The translations under genes and the position numbers were made by a program. Positions 33,658 through 42,309 of a stretch of DNA of 64,000 nt are shown here, piece after piece. Position 1 is the first letter of the stretch. Every line of letters starts with the position of its first letter. The DNA is from an uncultured Acidimicrobiales bacterium. Lineage in GTDB: Bacteria > Actinomycetota > Acidimicrobiia > Acidimicrobiales > SZUA-35. The notes under the pieces were generated by a model. It made no database searches. It worked only from the letters and a program-made list of their open reading frames with translations, and was not told the DNA's origin. Location of the stretch: positions 1 to 64,000 of the forward strand of contig CALAJQ010000016.1 in NCBI GenBank assembly GCA_937922785.1. The letters are read 5' to 3'.

Positions 33658-34767
33658 TCACCGGTTGAGGATTCGGCTGGCGTCTGCTGTCAGCGTCTGT
33701 ATTACCTCAGCCGCAGAGGGGATGTCTGAAAGTTGGGCAACTGCAGCGCCGGCATACAACGGTTGCAATTGGTCATCGTCGGAGGCCCGGGCAGCCCCGA
33801 ACAGGTCTCGGCCTGCAGCAGCTTGAAGCAGTCCAGGTAGGGCTTCTGCTCGAGACTCCGCCCAATGGTCGGTGAATTCTGAATTCAAGACACGAGCCCA
33901 TTGGCCGGTGAAACCATCGGTCAACGTTGTGGAGCGGTCGCCTGACGTGATTCGCTGTTTCCAAACTTCGGCTGCCCCTGACTCCTTGGTTGCTACGAAA
34001 CGGGTTCCCATCAAGGCACCGTCGGCGCCTAGGGCGAACATTGCAGCAAGCCCGCGTCCGTCAACAACACCGCCCGAGGCCAAGACTGGAACCTCGCGAC
34101 CAACCGCGTCGACCATTGCTGGCACCAGTACGAGACAACTTGAACCCGTGGCCCCTTGCCGATCAGGCTTTGTGCCGTAGCTTCTATGACCGCCAGACTC
34201 TGTGCCCTGGGCGGCGATTGCGTCAACTCCGTTCGCTACTGCCGAGACCCCATCGCTCAACGTCGCAACCATGCTCAACACCTTGGTGCCGGCGCGGTGA
34301 AAACGCTCCACCAAGTCTGCTTCGGGAATGCCAAGACCGGCCGAGAAAACAGGGACCCGCTCTTCGATCATGACAGTAAGGGCGTCGTTGACGAGGTCCC
34401 TCGCCGGAGCCGGGCGTTCGAACGTAACGGGTAGATCGAACCGTGGTCGAAAGTGGTTCAGTACTGCTTGTGAGCCTCGAACCACATCATCGGAAATTGC
34501 CGCTGGATCTGGAGAGGTACGCACGTCGCTATGCAACCAGATGTTCACGCCGAAGGGTTTGTCAGTGGCTTGGCGGATCTGACGGATTGATTCCCGAAGC
34601 GCGTCTGGCTTGGCGCCTAGGGCGGCCATAACCCCAAGCCCTCCAGCGTTCGAGACAGCGGCTACGAGCCCGGGCACAGCCACTCCGGCCATGCCCGATT
34701 GAACGATTGGAGCTTCGATTCCAAGTGCCTCAGACAGACGTTTTCCAAGTACTGCATTACCGGTCAT
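33658..34767 (-). CDS. nitronate monooxygenase (2-nitropropane dioxygenase-like)
   Basis: A 369-residue FMN TIM-barrel enzyme: LGIEAPIVQSGMAGVAVPGLVAAVSNAGGLGVMAAL at the N-terminus, KVLSMVATLSDGVSAVANGVDAIAAQGTESGGH with the catalytic-type His, and LASGGVVDGRGLAAMFALGADGALMGTRFVA for FMN phosphate. These match the nitronate monooxygenase family, which oxidises nitronates such as propionate-3-nitronate. Enoyl-ACP reductase FabK-like activity is an alternative in this superfamily. It has a leaderless TAGCGT-N6-ATG start. Confidence 0.87.
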   Translation of the reverse strand: MTGNAVLGKRLSEALGIEAPIVQSGMAGVAVPGLVAAVSNAGGLGVMAALGAKPDALRESIRQIRQATDKPFGVNIWLHSDVRTSPDPAAISDDVVRGSQAVLNHFRPRFDLPVTFERPAPARDLVNDALTVMIEERVPVFSAGLGIPEADLVERFHRAGTKVLSMVATLSDGVSAVANGVDAIAAQGTESGGHRSYGTKPDRQGATGSSCLVLVPAMVDAVGREVPVLASGGVVDGRGLAAMFALGADGALMGTRFVATKESGAAEVWKQRITSGDRSTTLTDGFTGQWARVLNSEFTDHWAESRAEALPGLLQAAAGRDLFGAARASDDDQLQPLYAGAAVAQLSDIPSAAEVIQTLTADASRILNR

Positions 34768-34779
34768 GCTGCGACGCTA
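34765..34779 (-). promoter_or_regulatory. leaderless -10 element (TAGCGT-N6-ATG)
   Basis: On the minus strand: TAGCGT, CGCAGC, then the ATG of the nitronate monooxygenase gene. The same TAGCGT hexamer is used at 24093. Confidence 0.55.
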
Positions 34780-34845
34780 GCAGTGCAGATCGCAGCGCAG
34801 ATACGAGCGCTTGACGCTTTGCCAACGAGCTGCTGGTCTTGGGCT

Positions 34846-35382
34846 ATGTCCACGAATGAGACCGAGAGCTTCGAAACTCTTCTCACCGGCGGCCACCCGA
34901 ATTCGCTAGGGCGGACAGAAGACGTAGTCGCAATGATTTTGGCTGACAAGACGCGCTTGCAAGAGCTGTACCAATGCTATTTCAGTACCGATGAGGTTGT
35001 ACGGCTTCGCGTGGCAAGCGCAATGAAGCGAGTGACGATTGCCAAACCCGGATGGGTCATGGAAATCCTCGACGGTTTGCAATCAGAGATCGCTGAAATA
35101 GATCAAGCGTCAAACCAGTGGACACTGTCTCTGATCTTTGACGTGTTAGTTGAACGGATGTCGTCAGCTCAACATCAGCGGGCCTTAAAAATCATCAAAG
35201 GCAATCTGGCTAGTCACACCGATTGGATCGTGTTGAGTAACTGCATGAAGGTGCTCGGCAAGTGGGCAAAAGACGATCCCGATCTAGCCGAGTGGCTACT
35301 TCCCCATGCGAGTCGCCTAGCCGACGACCAGCGAAAATCTGTTGCAAGAAACGCCCAGAAACTCCTCGACCAACTCAGCTAG
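34846..35382 (+). CDS. HEAT-repeat-like protein
   Basis: A 178-residue helical protein: SFETLLTGGHPNSLGRTEDVVAMILADKTRLQELYQCYFSTDEVVRLRVASAMKRV, then three more helical pairs and ILSNC-like core helices (DWIVLSNCMKVLGKWAKDDPDLAEWL). The HPNSLGRT and DEVVRLRVA patterns recur in bacterial HEAT/armadillo-type solo proteins. It is probably a protein-binding scaffold, cytosolic. The upstream open frame overlaps the divergent gene; the ATG at 34846 was chosen because it begins just before the conserved part. Confidence 0.7.
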   Translation: MSTNETESFETLLTGGHPNSLGRTEDVVAMILADKTRLQELYQCYFSTDEVVRLRVASAMKRVTIAKPGWVMEILDGLQSEIAEIDQASNQWTLSLIFDVLVERMSSAQHQRALKIIKGNLASHTDWIVLSNCMKVLGKWAKDDPDLAEWLLPHASRLADDQRKSVARNAQKLLDQLS

Positions 35383-35383
35383 T

Positions 35384-36061
35384 TCAGTTGCCGATGTCGT
35401 ACTTGCCGGGTGTGATCAGACCGCTTTCATAGGCGAAAACAACTACTTGGGCTCGATCGCGGAGACCAACCTTTGTGAGAATGCTGGACACGTGGGTCTT
35501 GACAGTCGCCGCGCCGATGTACAGAACCTCAGCGATCTCGGCGTTCGTTGAACCCTTCGCCAGTTCAACGAGGACTTCGCGTTCGCGGTCTGTGAGAGAA
35601 TCAAGCCGCCGTGCTGCGGCGGCGTCGGTTGCAAGAGTTCGAGCGAATTGTCCGATGAGTCGCCGCGTTATGCTCGGGTCAAGCAGCGCGCCACCTTCGG
35701 CTACTGTGCGAACTGCGGGGGCAAGATTTTCGGGTGGGATGTCTTTGAGTACAAACCCGCTGGCACCGGCCTGAAGTGCTCGATAGACGTATTCGTCGGG
35801 ATCGAAGGTTGTCAGGATGATGACCCTGACGGGCCAATCTGATTCTTCGATAATGGCGGCAGTCGCCGCTAGGCCGTCCATCTCTGGCATTCGAATGTCC
35901 ATAAGCACGACGTCGGGGCGATGCTTGCGAATCACCTCGATCGCTTCGATGCCGGTGCCAGCTTCGGCCACGACTTCAATATCGGGTTGGTTGCCGAGCA
36001 CCATGGCAAAACCACCTCGCACCAGAGCTTGATCGTCAACGATCACGACCCGGACAGTCAC
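35384..36061 (-). CDS. NarL/LuxR-type response regulator
   Basis: A 225-residue regulator. The receiver domain has D9-D10, the phospho-acceptor D55 in VVLMDIRMPEMDG, the Thr in ILTTFDPDEYVY and the Lys in GFVLKDIPPE. The LuxR helix-turn-helix is LTDREREVLVELAKGSTNAEIAEVLYIGAATVKTHVSSIL. The GTG start overlaps the kinase stop by three bases (GTGA), so the pair is co-translated. The likely target is the ABC transporter operon just upstream of the kinase gene on the same strand. Confidence 0.94.
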   Translation of the reverse strand: MTVRVVIVDDQALVRGGFAMVLGNQPDIEVVAEAGTGIEAIEVIRKHRPDVVLMDIRMPEMDGLAATAAIIEESDWPVRVIILTTFDPDEYVYRALQAGASGFVLKDIPPENLAPAVRTVAEGGALLDPSITRRLIGQFARTLATDAAAARRLDSLTDREREVLVELAKGSTNAEIAEVLYIGAATVKTHVSSILTKVGLRDRAQVVVFAYESGLITPGKYDIGN

Positions 36062-37335
36062 GATTTCCCTGGATCCAGAGGTAGGCGGGCATTGACAAAG
36101 AAGCCGTGAGGCGGGTGTGGTCCAGCCGTTAGGGTGCCTCCCAGGATTTCAGCGCGTTCGCGCATGCCCGTGATCCCGTAGCCAGACTTCGGGAGTTCAG
36201 GGGAAAGGCCCTTGGTACTATTGGTTATATCGACGGCAACTAGGCCATCTTCCATTCCAATGTTGACGCTCACAACAGGTCTGGGTCCAGCGTGTTTGAT
36301 GATGTTGGTTATCGACTCCTGCACTATGCGGTAGATGGCCACACCCACTCCCATTGAAAGATCGTCGGGCAATTCTGTGACGTTAACCGTCACATCGGAT
36401 CCGATGTGCGAGAGCTGGTCGGTGAGCGCTGTGATGTCGGCGACCCCGGGCTGGGGGCCCAGATCCACCGACTCAGCATCCTTGGGGCGAAGTACACCGA
36501 GGAGATGTCGAAGGTCGCTAAGGGCCTCGCGTCCAGCCTGCTCTACATCACTCATGGCCGCTACCGCCTTGTCGATGTCTGTCCCGGCGATAGTTCTAGC
36601 GGCACCTGCTTGAATAGTCATCATCGAAACTTGGTGAGCCACGACATCGTGCAACTCACGGGCAATTCGAGAACGTTCGTCTAATACGGCTTGACGAGCT
36701 TGGGCGTGTTGATCTGCTTCGAGGCGCTCAGCCCGTTCTTGCACTAAGGCGAGGTAGTCACCGCGATTGTGGATACGTCGGCCCACGTACCACGGCACAA
36801 TAGCGAACAAGAAGGCGGGCCAAATGTCGATGCGTTGGTTCCCATCGATCACCGAACCGAGGAGGCTGACCCCAACGACAGCTCCCACAGCAACAAGGCT
36901 TTGCCGGTAGTCGGTGCTGTAACGGCCCACGCCATATATCGCAACGACAAGAGCCAGTTCGTGCCCGTCCCCGTAGCTTCCGAGGGCCCAAGCGATCATC
37001 GCGGCCAGCACGGCCGCCGTTACAGCGATGGGTTGAGAGCGTCTCTGCAGGAGGACTGCGGCGCTGATGGCAAGAAGAGCGAAGGCTCCAACAGGGTGAT
37101 CGCCGATATCGCCTAGCCTCAGGTCGTCCCCATCGGCGACGGCGCTCGCCGCCACGGCAACTAGTGAGACTGCGAACACGATAAGTGCGAGAATTGCGTC
37201 GGTGGTGCGTGGCCAGCGACTAAACGGACCGACGTAGGGATGAGGCTCACCAGGTTCAAACCAGTCGCGCCATTGCCAGCCGCTCACAGCGGCTGGCAAT
37301 TGGGCTTCGGTTTGGCTTCGGTCGAGTGTGGCCAT
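36058..37335 (-). CDS. NarL-family sensor histidine kinase
   Basis: A 425-residue membrane kinase from the chosen ATG; a GTG 13 codons upstream is possible. Several hydrophobic helices (about 40-180) form the sensor with almost no external loop. A short coiled coil follows, then the HisKA_3 dimerisation box DERSRIARELHDVVAHQVSMM with the phospho-His, and the HATPase domain (YRIVQESITNIIKHAGP, YGITGMRERAEILGG). This is the intramembrane-sensing type that often watches over envelope stress together with drug-export ABC transporters, matching the genes next door. Confidence 0.92.
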   Translation of the reverse strand: MATLDRSQTEAQLPAAVSGWQWRDWFEPGEPHPYVGPFSRWPRTTDAILALIVFAVSLVAVAASAVADGDDLRLGDIGDHPVGAFALLAISAAVLLQRRSQPIAVTAAVLAAMIAWALGSYGDGHELALVVAIYGVGRYSTDYRQSLVAVGAVVGVSLLGSVIDGNQRIDIWPAFLFAIVPWYVGRRIHNRGDYLALVQERAERLEADQHAQARQAVLDERSRIARELHDVVAHQVSMMTIQAGAARTIAGTDIDKAVAAMSDVEQAGREALSDLRHLLGVLRPKDAESVDLGPQPGVADITALTDQLSHIGSDVTVNVTELPDDLSMGVGVAIYRIVQESITNIIKHAGPRPVVSVNIGMEDGLVAVDITNSTKGLSPELPKSGYGITGMRERAEILGGTLTAGPHPPHGFFVNARLPLDPGKS

Positions 37336-37444
37336 CTTGTAACCACGGTAAGCGCCAACGTGATGGCGTGTCACCCCTCCATGGATGGATTCCCCTCCGT
37401 CGCACGGGGGAGACGTTCCTGATGATTGCTAGCTGAGCCTCTGA

Positions 37445-38191
37445 TCAGACGATGTCTTGACGGTGGATCGACCACAGAGCGAGCAATGCTGGGACTGCAG
37501 CCCAGGATGCAATTGCGAGTATCGCGCTAACCACGCCGGTGGTGTCGGCGACACCGGAGACAACGAGGGCAAGAGCGCTTGGAACCCAAGAAGCAGTGCC
37601 GCTTGCCAATTGGATGATCAGTGGTGGCGCAATGATCAGAGTCACGACTGCAGCGGTGACGGCGCCTCCCGTATTGCGGATCACATTTCCAATTCCGCCG
37701 CCCAATATGGCGCCGGCTGCGCCAGCAAAGCTCGAAGCCACAAGTACCTGCGCAACCTCTCCGAGCGAGGCCAAGAAGCCGTAGTTGGTCATGGGAAGCG
37801 AGATAGCGACGGCGCCGATTGTGAGACCTGCCCCGGCAAGTCCAAGGACTGCACCGCCTAGCCCGATGGCCGTCATCTGAGCCAGCAACGCTTTCGACCT
37901 GCGTGGGGCTGCCAGATAGGTAGCAATTACTGTGTTGTGTCCGAACTCGCGTGCAGCAGCGATGGCACCGAACAACCCTGCGATCATCAACGCGTTTCCG
38001 GCAAACGCAAACAGCGAGATTTGATCCGCAGCAGTGGAAATGAAAGTCTTCGAGCCGTCCATGTCGGTGCCGATTGCAACCGCTGTGCCATTGATCGCAG
38101 CTAGCACTGTGAGGACTGCGAGGAAAGAGAGTGGCATGCGGGTGGTGGTGAGTTTGCGTAACTCGCTTCGTAATAAGTCTGTTGAATTCAC
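37445..38191 (-). CDS. ABC-2-type transporter permease
   Basis: A 248-residue six-helix permease. The GTG start, two bases after the ATPase stop and preceded by AAAGG, gives VNSTDLLRSELRKLTTTRMP; the open frame further upstream overlaps the ATPase and is not coding. Features are an N-terminal LRSELRKLTTTRMPLSFLAV, an AAAREFGHNTVIATYLAAPRR coupling loop and Ala/Gly-rich helices. It pairs with the ATPase directly upstream to form a drug- or peptide-export ABC transporter. Confidence 0.85.
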   Translation of the reverse strand: MNSTDLLRSELRKLTTTRMPLSFLAVLTVLAAINGTAVAIGTDMDGSKTFISTAADQISLFAFAGNALMIAGLFGAIAAAREFGHNTVIATYLAAPRRSKALLAQMTAIGLGGAVLGLAGAGLTIGAVAISLPMTNYGFLASLGEVAQVLVASSFAGAAGAILGGGIGNVIRNTGGAVTAAVVTLIIAPPLIIQLASGTASWVPSALALVVSGVADTTGVVSAILAIASWAAVPALLALWSIHRQDIV

Positions 38192-38193
38192 GG

Positions 38194-39108
38194 CTAGTTG
38201 CCTTTCTGGGATGGTTGAGCGGTGAGAGCGAGGAAGACGTCTTCGAGCGAGCCAGCGTTTGGTGCTAGCTCGTGAATAGCGAGGCCGCCTCTGTGAGCGG
38301 TGTCGCCGATCTTGTCCAGATCGAGCCCGGTTACCACTAGCCTGTCGCCCGCAGTCTGTTGAGCCGTGGCGCCGGCAGCCAGTAGAAGTTCTGCTAGTCG
38401 AGCAGGGCAAGGAGTCCGGACATGGGCTGATTTTCCAGTTAGCTCGTCGATTGTCCCCGTTGTGACTAAACGTCCGTCGGCAATGACTATTACGTCATCA
38501 ACCAGGTGCTGCACCTCGGTAAGCAGGTGGCTTGAAACCAGCACCGTGTCTCCGTTGGCGGCTCTGGCCCGTAGTAGGTCGCGGAGATCACGTATGCCCT
38601 GGGGATCCAGCCCATTGGCGGGCTCGTCTAGCACGAGCACGGGCGGGTCACCAAGCAAGGCGGCGGCAAGAGAAAGGCGCTGCTTCATGCCAAGTGAGTA
38701 GGTGCCAACTCGTCGCTTCGCAGCGTCGGGGTCGAGGCCGGCTATGGACAGACTTTCATCAACTCGGCGCCTTGGCTGCCCGGTCGCTTGGGCGATGATG
38801 CAAAGGTGGTCTCGTCCTGTCCGGCCTGGGTGAAAGGCATTGGGTTCCAGAACCACGCCAACCGTGCTTGCGGGGTTTGGCAGGTCTCTATAGCGGCGGC
38901 CACCGATGGTGGTCGTGCCATGGTCAGCGGACGCTAAGTCAAGTAGGACTTTCATCGTGGTGGACTTTCCCGAGCCGTTTGGGCCGAGGAAACCCGTGAC
39001 TTTGCCAGGTTCGACGGTGAAGGTGAGATTGTCGATCACGGTACGATTGCCGTAGCGCTTGGTAAGCCCATCGACTTTGAGCGGATGGTCGTTTGAACGG
39101 GCGGTCAT
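38194..39108 (-). CDS. ABC transporter ATP-binding protein, BcrA/DrrA type
   Basis: A 304-residue ATPase: Walker A GPNGSGKSTTM, the signature YSLGMKQRLSLAAALLGDP, Walker B VLVLDEPANGLDPQG, and the H-loop VLVSSHLLTEVQHL. The last 90 residues form the extended C-terminal domain of the BcrA/DrrA group. A very strong GGAGGAGACACA ribosome-binding site precedes the ATG. With the permease and the NarL-type two-component system downstream on the same strand it forms a four-gene unit that resembles bacitracin/daunorubicin-type self-defence or stress modules. Confidence 0.92.
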   Translation of the reverse strand: MTARSNDHPLKVDGLTKRYGNRTVIDNLTFTVEPGKVTGFLGPNGSGKSTTMKVLLDLASADHGTTTIGGRRYRDLPNPASTVGVVLEPNAFHPGRTGRDHLCIIAQATGQPRRRVDESLSIAGLDPDAAKRRVGTYSLGMKQRLSLAAALLGDPPVLVLDEPANGLDPQGIRDLRDLLRARAANGDTVLVSSHLLTEVQHLVDDVIVIADGRLVTTGTIDELTGKSAHVRTPCPARLAELLLAAGATAQQTAGDRLVVTGLDLDKIGDTAHRGGLAIHELAPNAGSLEDVFLALTAQPSQKGN

Positions 39109-39222
39109 TGTGTCTCCTCCAGAAGTTGTTGTCTTCTAGTAGACGACGGACTGTCCTGAATGTCATCGGGCGCAGAGAGGGTTGGGTCTCCGTCGTGCGG
39201 CGGAGATCGAGCAACTGTGGTG

Positions 39223-39472
39223 TCAGCTGAAGCGAGAGCACCGCGAAAAAACCGACGAAGGTGAGTCCCCGAGAAGCTCGTCGGCTTCGGTCAGCAACGC
39301 CAAGGTGTACCTGTCATGAGGCTTACGGAACGGGCTTTGATTCCAATGGGCCAAAGCGGCAGCTACGAACCTGCGGCTCGACAACCTGCGGCTCGACGTG
39401 AACGTCGCCTTCAGGGCCAGTCAGTCTTCGGGCATCGACATCTAGCGAATAGTCATCCCACCGATAGATCAT
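39223..39472 (-). pseudogene. relic of a winged-helix (Trans_reg_C-type) regulator
   Basis: The stretch 39109-39497 has no intact gene. On the minus strand an ATG (39470-39472) opens a frame reading MIYRWDDYSLDVDARRLTGP, then EGDVHVEPQV. This is the usual N-terminus of OmpR-type winged-helix domains of large actinobacterial regulators, which normally continues FDLLAYLVEHRDRVV. Here the VEPQV segment is duplicated (15 bases twice) and the frame stops after 49 codons at 39323. A second frame then reads FVAAALAHWNQSPFRKPHDR... to a stop at 39223, unrelated to the domain. This looks like deletion debris. Confidence 0.5.
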
Positions 39473-39497
39473 GTGTCCCCCTCAGTCCATCCTGAGA

Positions 39498-40166
39498 CTA
39501 GAAGACGGGGAACACGTTTGGGTCTTTTGCTGACCGTTCGGCCCGAGCGAGGGCGTAGAGAACGTTCCAGTCGCCGTGGCGGTTTCTTGCAATTCCGGTC
39601 AGGATGTCGATTACGATTGCCGGCCCGAGAGGATCGGTCTCGGGCCGTTGTTCACCAGTACTGACTGCGAGGTCATCTAGGTGAAGCAGGACCTCGATCA
39701 GCCTTGTCCGGCAGAAATCGTCAAGTGTGAGAAGCCGACCGCCTAGGGCACCGACGAGGCGATCGTGGGGCTCAGACGCCAACCGGGCCCTCAGATCTAT
39801 AGCCAGCTGCTGACATTTGTTTACTGTGGCTTGGTGGCCGATGGCTGCTTCGGTGGCTGAGACGTCTTTGATCTGTTCGTGGATGGGCGAGTCGATGGCA
39901 GCGTGGAAATAGGTGATTGGCGTTAGGAGGTTATCTTCGGGTCTGCGGTCGACAGGTGTGCGATCCAGGTAAGCGATCGTTGCGCCAGCGGCCCGGACCA
40001 GGTGCGCAGCAAGCGCTCCAACTGTCATTCCATCGAGAGCTGACGGCTGATCCCATTGTTCCTTCACAGCGGAGCGAGCTAAGAACACCGCGGCAGACTC
40101 CACTGCCTCTACAGCTAGACCGCGGACCTGGGCAGAGCTGATGGTGGACAAGTCGGTGTGGCTCAC
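39498..40166 (-). CDS. MDMPI_N-type (DinB-like) maleylpyruvate isomerase-domain protein
   Basis: A 222-residue helical protein beginning at a GTG that overlaps the previous stop (GTGA). The pattern (DGMTVGALAAHLVRAAGATIAYLDR, FCRTRLIEVLLHLDDLAVSTG) is that of the mycothiol-dependent maleylpyruvate isomerase N-terminal domain, including the spaced His residues that bind a metal in DinB/MDMPI folds. Function is likely thiol-dependent detoxification or transfer. It forms a two-gene unit with the DinB-like gene at 40163. Confidence 0.75.
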   Translation of the reverse strand: MSHTDLSTISSAQVRGLAVEAVESAAVFLARSAVKEQWDQPSALDGMTVGALAAHLVRAAGATIAYLDRTPVDRRPEDNLLTPITYFHAAIDSPIHEQIKDVSATEAAIGHQATVNKCQQLAIDLRARLASEPHDRLVGALGGRLLTLDDFCRTRLIEVLLHLDDLAVSTGEQRPETDPLGPAIVIDILTGIARNRHGDWNVLYALARAERSAKDPNVFPVF

Positions 40167-40891
40167 TTCTGTATCTCGATTCTTTTCATCGATGGTCCGT
40201 TTGCGTTTGTGTCGCCCCAATATTCCGGAAGCCGGAGGTAGCCAACCCTGGGAAGCTCAACAGTTGGTTCCAAACCTTGGTGTTCTTTAAGACGCTGAAT
40301 GGTTCTGATGTGGCTGAGCATTTCGTAGAAAACCATCCAAAGCGAACCCTCCAAGTCATAACGAACGAAGCCGGGGTGATCGGGGTCTGGGTCTGCACCA
40401 CGAGGCAGTGTGGTGATCACATAGGCCCAGAATTCGGTGGCTCGAATGCTGACCCTTTCCGCCCTCAGCTGCTCAATTGTGAACTCGTTAGCTACCCGTT
40501 CGAGCCAACCTATGCCTATCTCCAGTTTCGCAATGAGGTCAGGCACCTGCCAATAGAGGTCCTCGTCGAGCATCCGGTCATATTTCATCTTCGGTCCGAA
40601 ATGGTGGTGCTCCCAAACGACAGGTTCGGGCTCGTTGCCGTCGGGCCAAAGCAGCGCGCCGCAGCGGCGATGAGTAAAGACAAGCGAATCCCAAGCCATG
40701 TGCGAAACCTGGCGACGGATTGACCACCACATCCACTCGTTCGCAGGACCGAGATCGTCGAAGTCGAGCTGGGTGACGCTTAGCCCATCCACCTCAGACC
40801 GAACCCAGTCAACCAACCGCCGATAAGGAGGCATGGTCGCTTTATCTGGATCCTCGGGCATCTCGACGATTTTGTGATCGACCAATGCCAT
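40163..40891 (-). CDS. DinB-like protein
   Basis: A 242-residue helical protein with PPYRRLVDWVRSEVDGLSVTQLDF, WSIRRQVSHMAWDSLVFTHRRCG and FYEMLSHIRTIQRLKE. The spaced His residues (QVSHM, MLSHIRTI) suit the DinB/YfiT four-helix metal site. It follows the CYP153 gene by 10 bases on the same strand and overlaps the MDMPI-type gene downstream. The three may be co-transcribed. Actual activity is unknown; DinB-fold proteins include thiol-S-transferases and metal-dependent hydrolases. Confidence 0.65.
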   Translation of the reverse strand: MALVDHKIVEMPEDPDKATMPPYRRLVDWVRSEVDGLSVTQLDFDDLGPANEWMWWSIRRQVSHMAWDSLVFTHRRCGALLWPDGNEPEPVVWEHHHFGPKMKYDRMLDEDLYWQVPDLIAKLEIGIGWLERVANEFTIEQLRAERVSIRATEFWAYVITTLPRGADPDPDHPGFVRYDLEGSLWMVFYEMLSHIRTIQRLKEHQGLEPTVELPRVGYLRLPEYWGDTNANGPSMKRIEIQK

Positions 40892-40901
40892 GGTGTGAGC
40901 G

Positions 40902-42215
40902 CTACTTGCGGGTTACTTGGACTGGGAGAGTTGCGTAGCCGTTTACGAATGATGAGAAAGTGCGGGTCGGTTCTTCCTTCACCTCGACGCGTTCGAATTG
41001 GGCCAGAAGCTCCTCCCACAGAATCCGAAGTTGAAGCTCGGCCAGGCGGCTACCCATGCAGTAGTGCACGCCGTAGCCGAATGACAGATGACGGTCTGCG
41101 TTGGGTCGTTCGATATCGATCACGTTTGCGTTCTCGAACATGTCTTCGTCACGGTTCGCAGAGGCGTACCACATCAGGATCTGGTCGTTCTTGAGGATCT
41201 GCTTGCCGCCAATTTCGGTGTCGAAGTTGGCAGTGCGTCGCATATAAGAAAGTGGCGTCTGCCAACGGATGATCTCAGGCACCATGCCTGGGATTAACGA
41301 CGGGTCGGCGATTAGCTTGTCGTACTGGTCGCTGAACTTGTTCATGCCATAAATGCTGCCAGACATGGTGTTTCGAGTTGTGTCGTTTCCGCCAACGATC
41401 AGCAGCAGGAGATTGCCGAGGTGAGCTGCTGTGGGCATGTGCTTGGTGGCTTCGCCGTGAACCAACATTGTGACCAGATCATCACCGGGGTTATGGAGGC
41501 GGTCTTCCCAAAGCACCTCGAAGTACCGGACGCAGTCCATCATCTCTTCGCGCTTTTGTTCGATTGTCTCAACCACGCCTCCAGGCTGAGGAATAGCAAA
41601 GACGATGTCAGACCAGCGGGTTAGCTTGCGTCGGTCCTCAAACGGGAAGTCGAACAGGGTCGCCAGCATCATCGTGGTGAGCTCGATGGAGACGGTGTCT
41701 ACCCAGTCGAAGGTTTCGCCATCTGGGAGCGAGTTCAAAACGTCGACGGTTCGTTCCCGAATCAGCGGCTCGATATTGCGCAGGTTCTTTGGCGCAGCTA
41801 CGGAGCGAACGGTGTTGCGTTGTTCGGTTTGCTTTGGTGGATCCATCGAAATGAATGAGGTGATTTGCGGAGCGTCATCGCCGCGTTCGACAATCTTTTG
41901 CCCCAAAGTGATTCCTGGTGCGGACGAAAAGGTCTTCCAGTCTCCATCGACAGCTCGAACGTCGTCGTATTTGGTGATCGACCAGTAGCGGCCCGCCGTC
42001 TCTAGCTCGTTGAAATGAACGGGGTCTTCCGCACGCAGGCGTGCGAAGTGCTCTTGCCAGCGGTTCTCACGAAAAAGGTGAGCATTAAGAGGATTGATCT
42101 CGTCTATCGACAATTCCGAAGCGGCCGCCACGTTGGCGCCCAGCTCGGCCATTTCGGCTTCGGGACCGCGGCTAAAAGCCTCAGAGATCGAAGGATCGAC
42201 GTTGGTGTCAGTCAT
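40902..42215 (-). CDS. CYP153: cytochrome P450, CYP153-type alkane hydroxylase
   Basis: A 437-residue P450. The haem motif is HLSFGYGVHYCMGSRLAE with the axial Cys; the I-helix is LLLIVGGNDTTRNTMSG; the K-helix is EIIRWQTPLSYMRR. Long stretches (FDWVDTVSIELTTMMLATLF, DFPFEDRRKLTRWSD, MWYASANRDEDMF) match the CYP153 family as I remember it closely. CYP153 enzymes hydroxylate medium-chain n-alkanes and fatty acids at the terminal carbon. A strong AGGAGA ribosome-binding site precedes the ATG. The ferredoxin and ferredoxin reductase genes that usually flank CYP153 are absent, so it must borrow electrons from elsewhere. Confidence 0.85.
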   Translation of the reverse strand: MTDTNVDPSISEAFSRGPEAEMAELGANVAAASELSIDEINPLNAHLFRENRWQEHFARLRAEDPVHFNELETAGRYWSITKYDDVRAVDGDWKTFSSAPGITLGQKIVERGDDAPQITSFISMDPPKQTEQRNTVRSVAAPKNLRNIEPLIRERTVDVLNSLPDGETFDWVDTVSIELTTMMLATLFDFPFEDRRKLTRWSDIVFAIPQPGGVVETIEQKREEMMDCVRYFEVLWEDRLHNPGDDLVTMLVHGEATKHMPTAAHLGNLLLLIVGGNDTTRNTMSGSIYGMNKFSDQYDKLIADPSLIPGMVPEIIRWQTPLSYMRRTANFDTEIGGKQILKNDQILMWYASANRDEDMFENANVIDIERPNADRHLSFGYGVHYCMGSRLAELQLRILWEELLAQFERVEVKEEPTRTFSSFVNGYATLPVQVTRK

Positions 42216-42309
42216 AAAAACTTGCTCTCCTAAGTGTTACTAACAACATTGTTACCCATCAGTCACCTCAGGGCCTAAACGAGCTTGGTGCGGATTGGCT
42301 ACACAACCT

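Noticed and set aside
37392-38410. Longer reading of the ABC permease starting at 38410
   Set aside because: The first 73 codons overlap the ATPase gene and are Arg/Ser-rich. The GTG at 38191 begins the conserved permease sequence.
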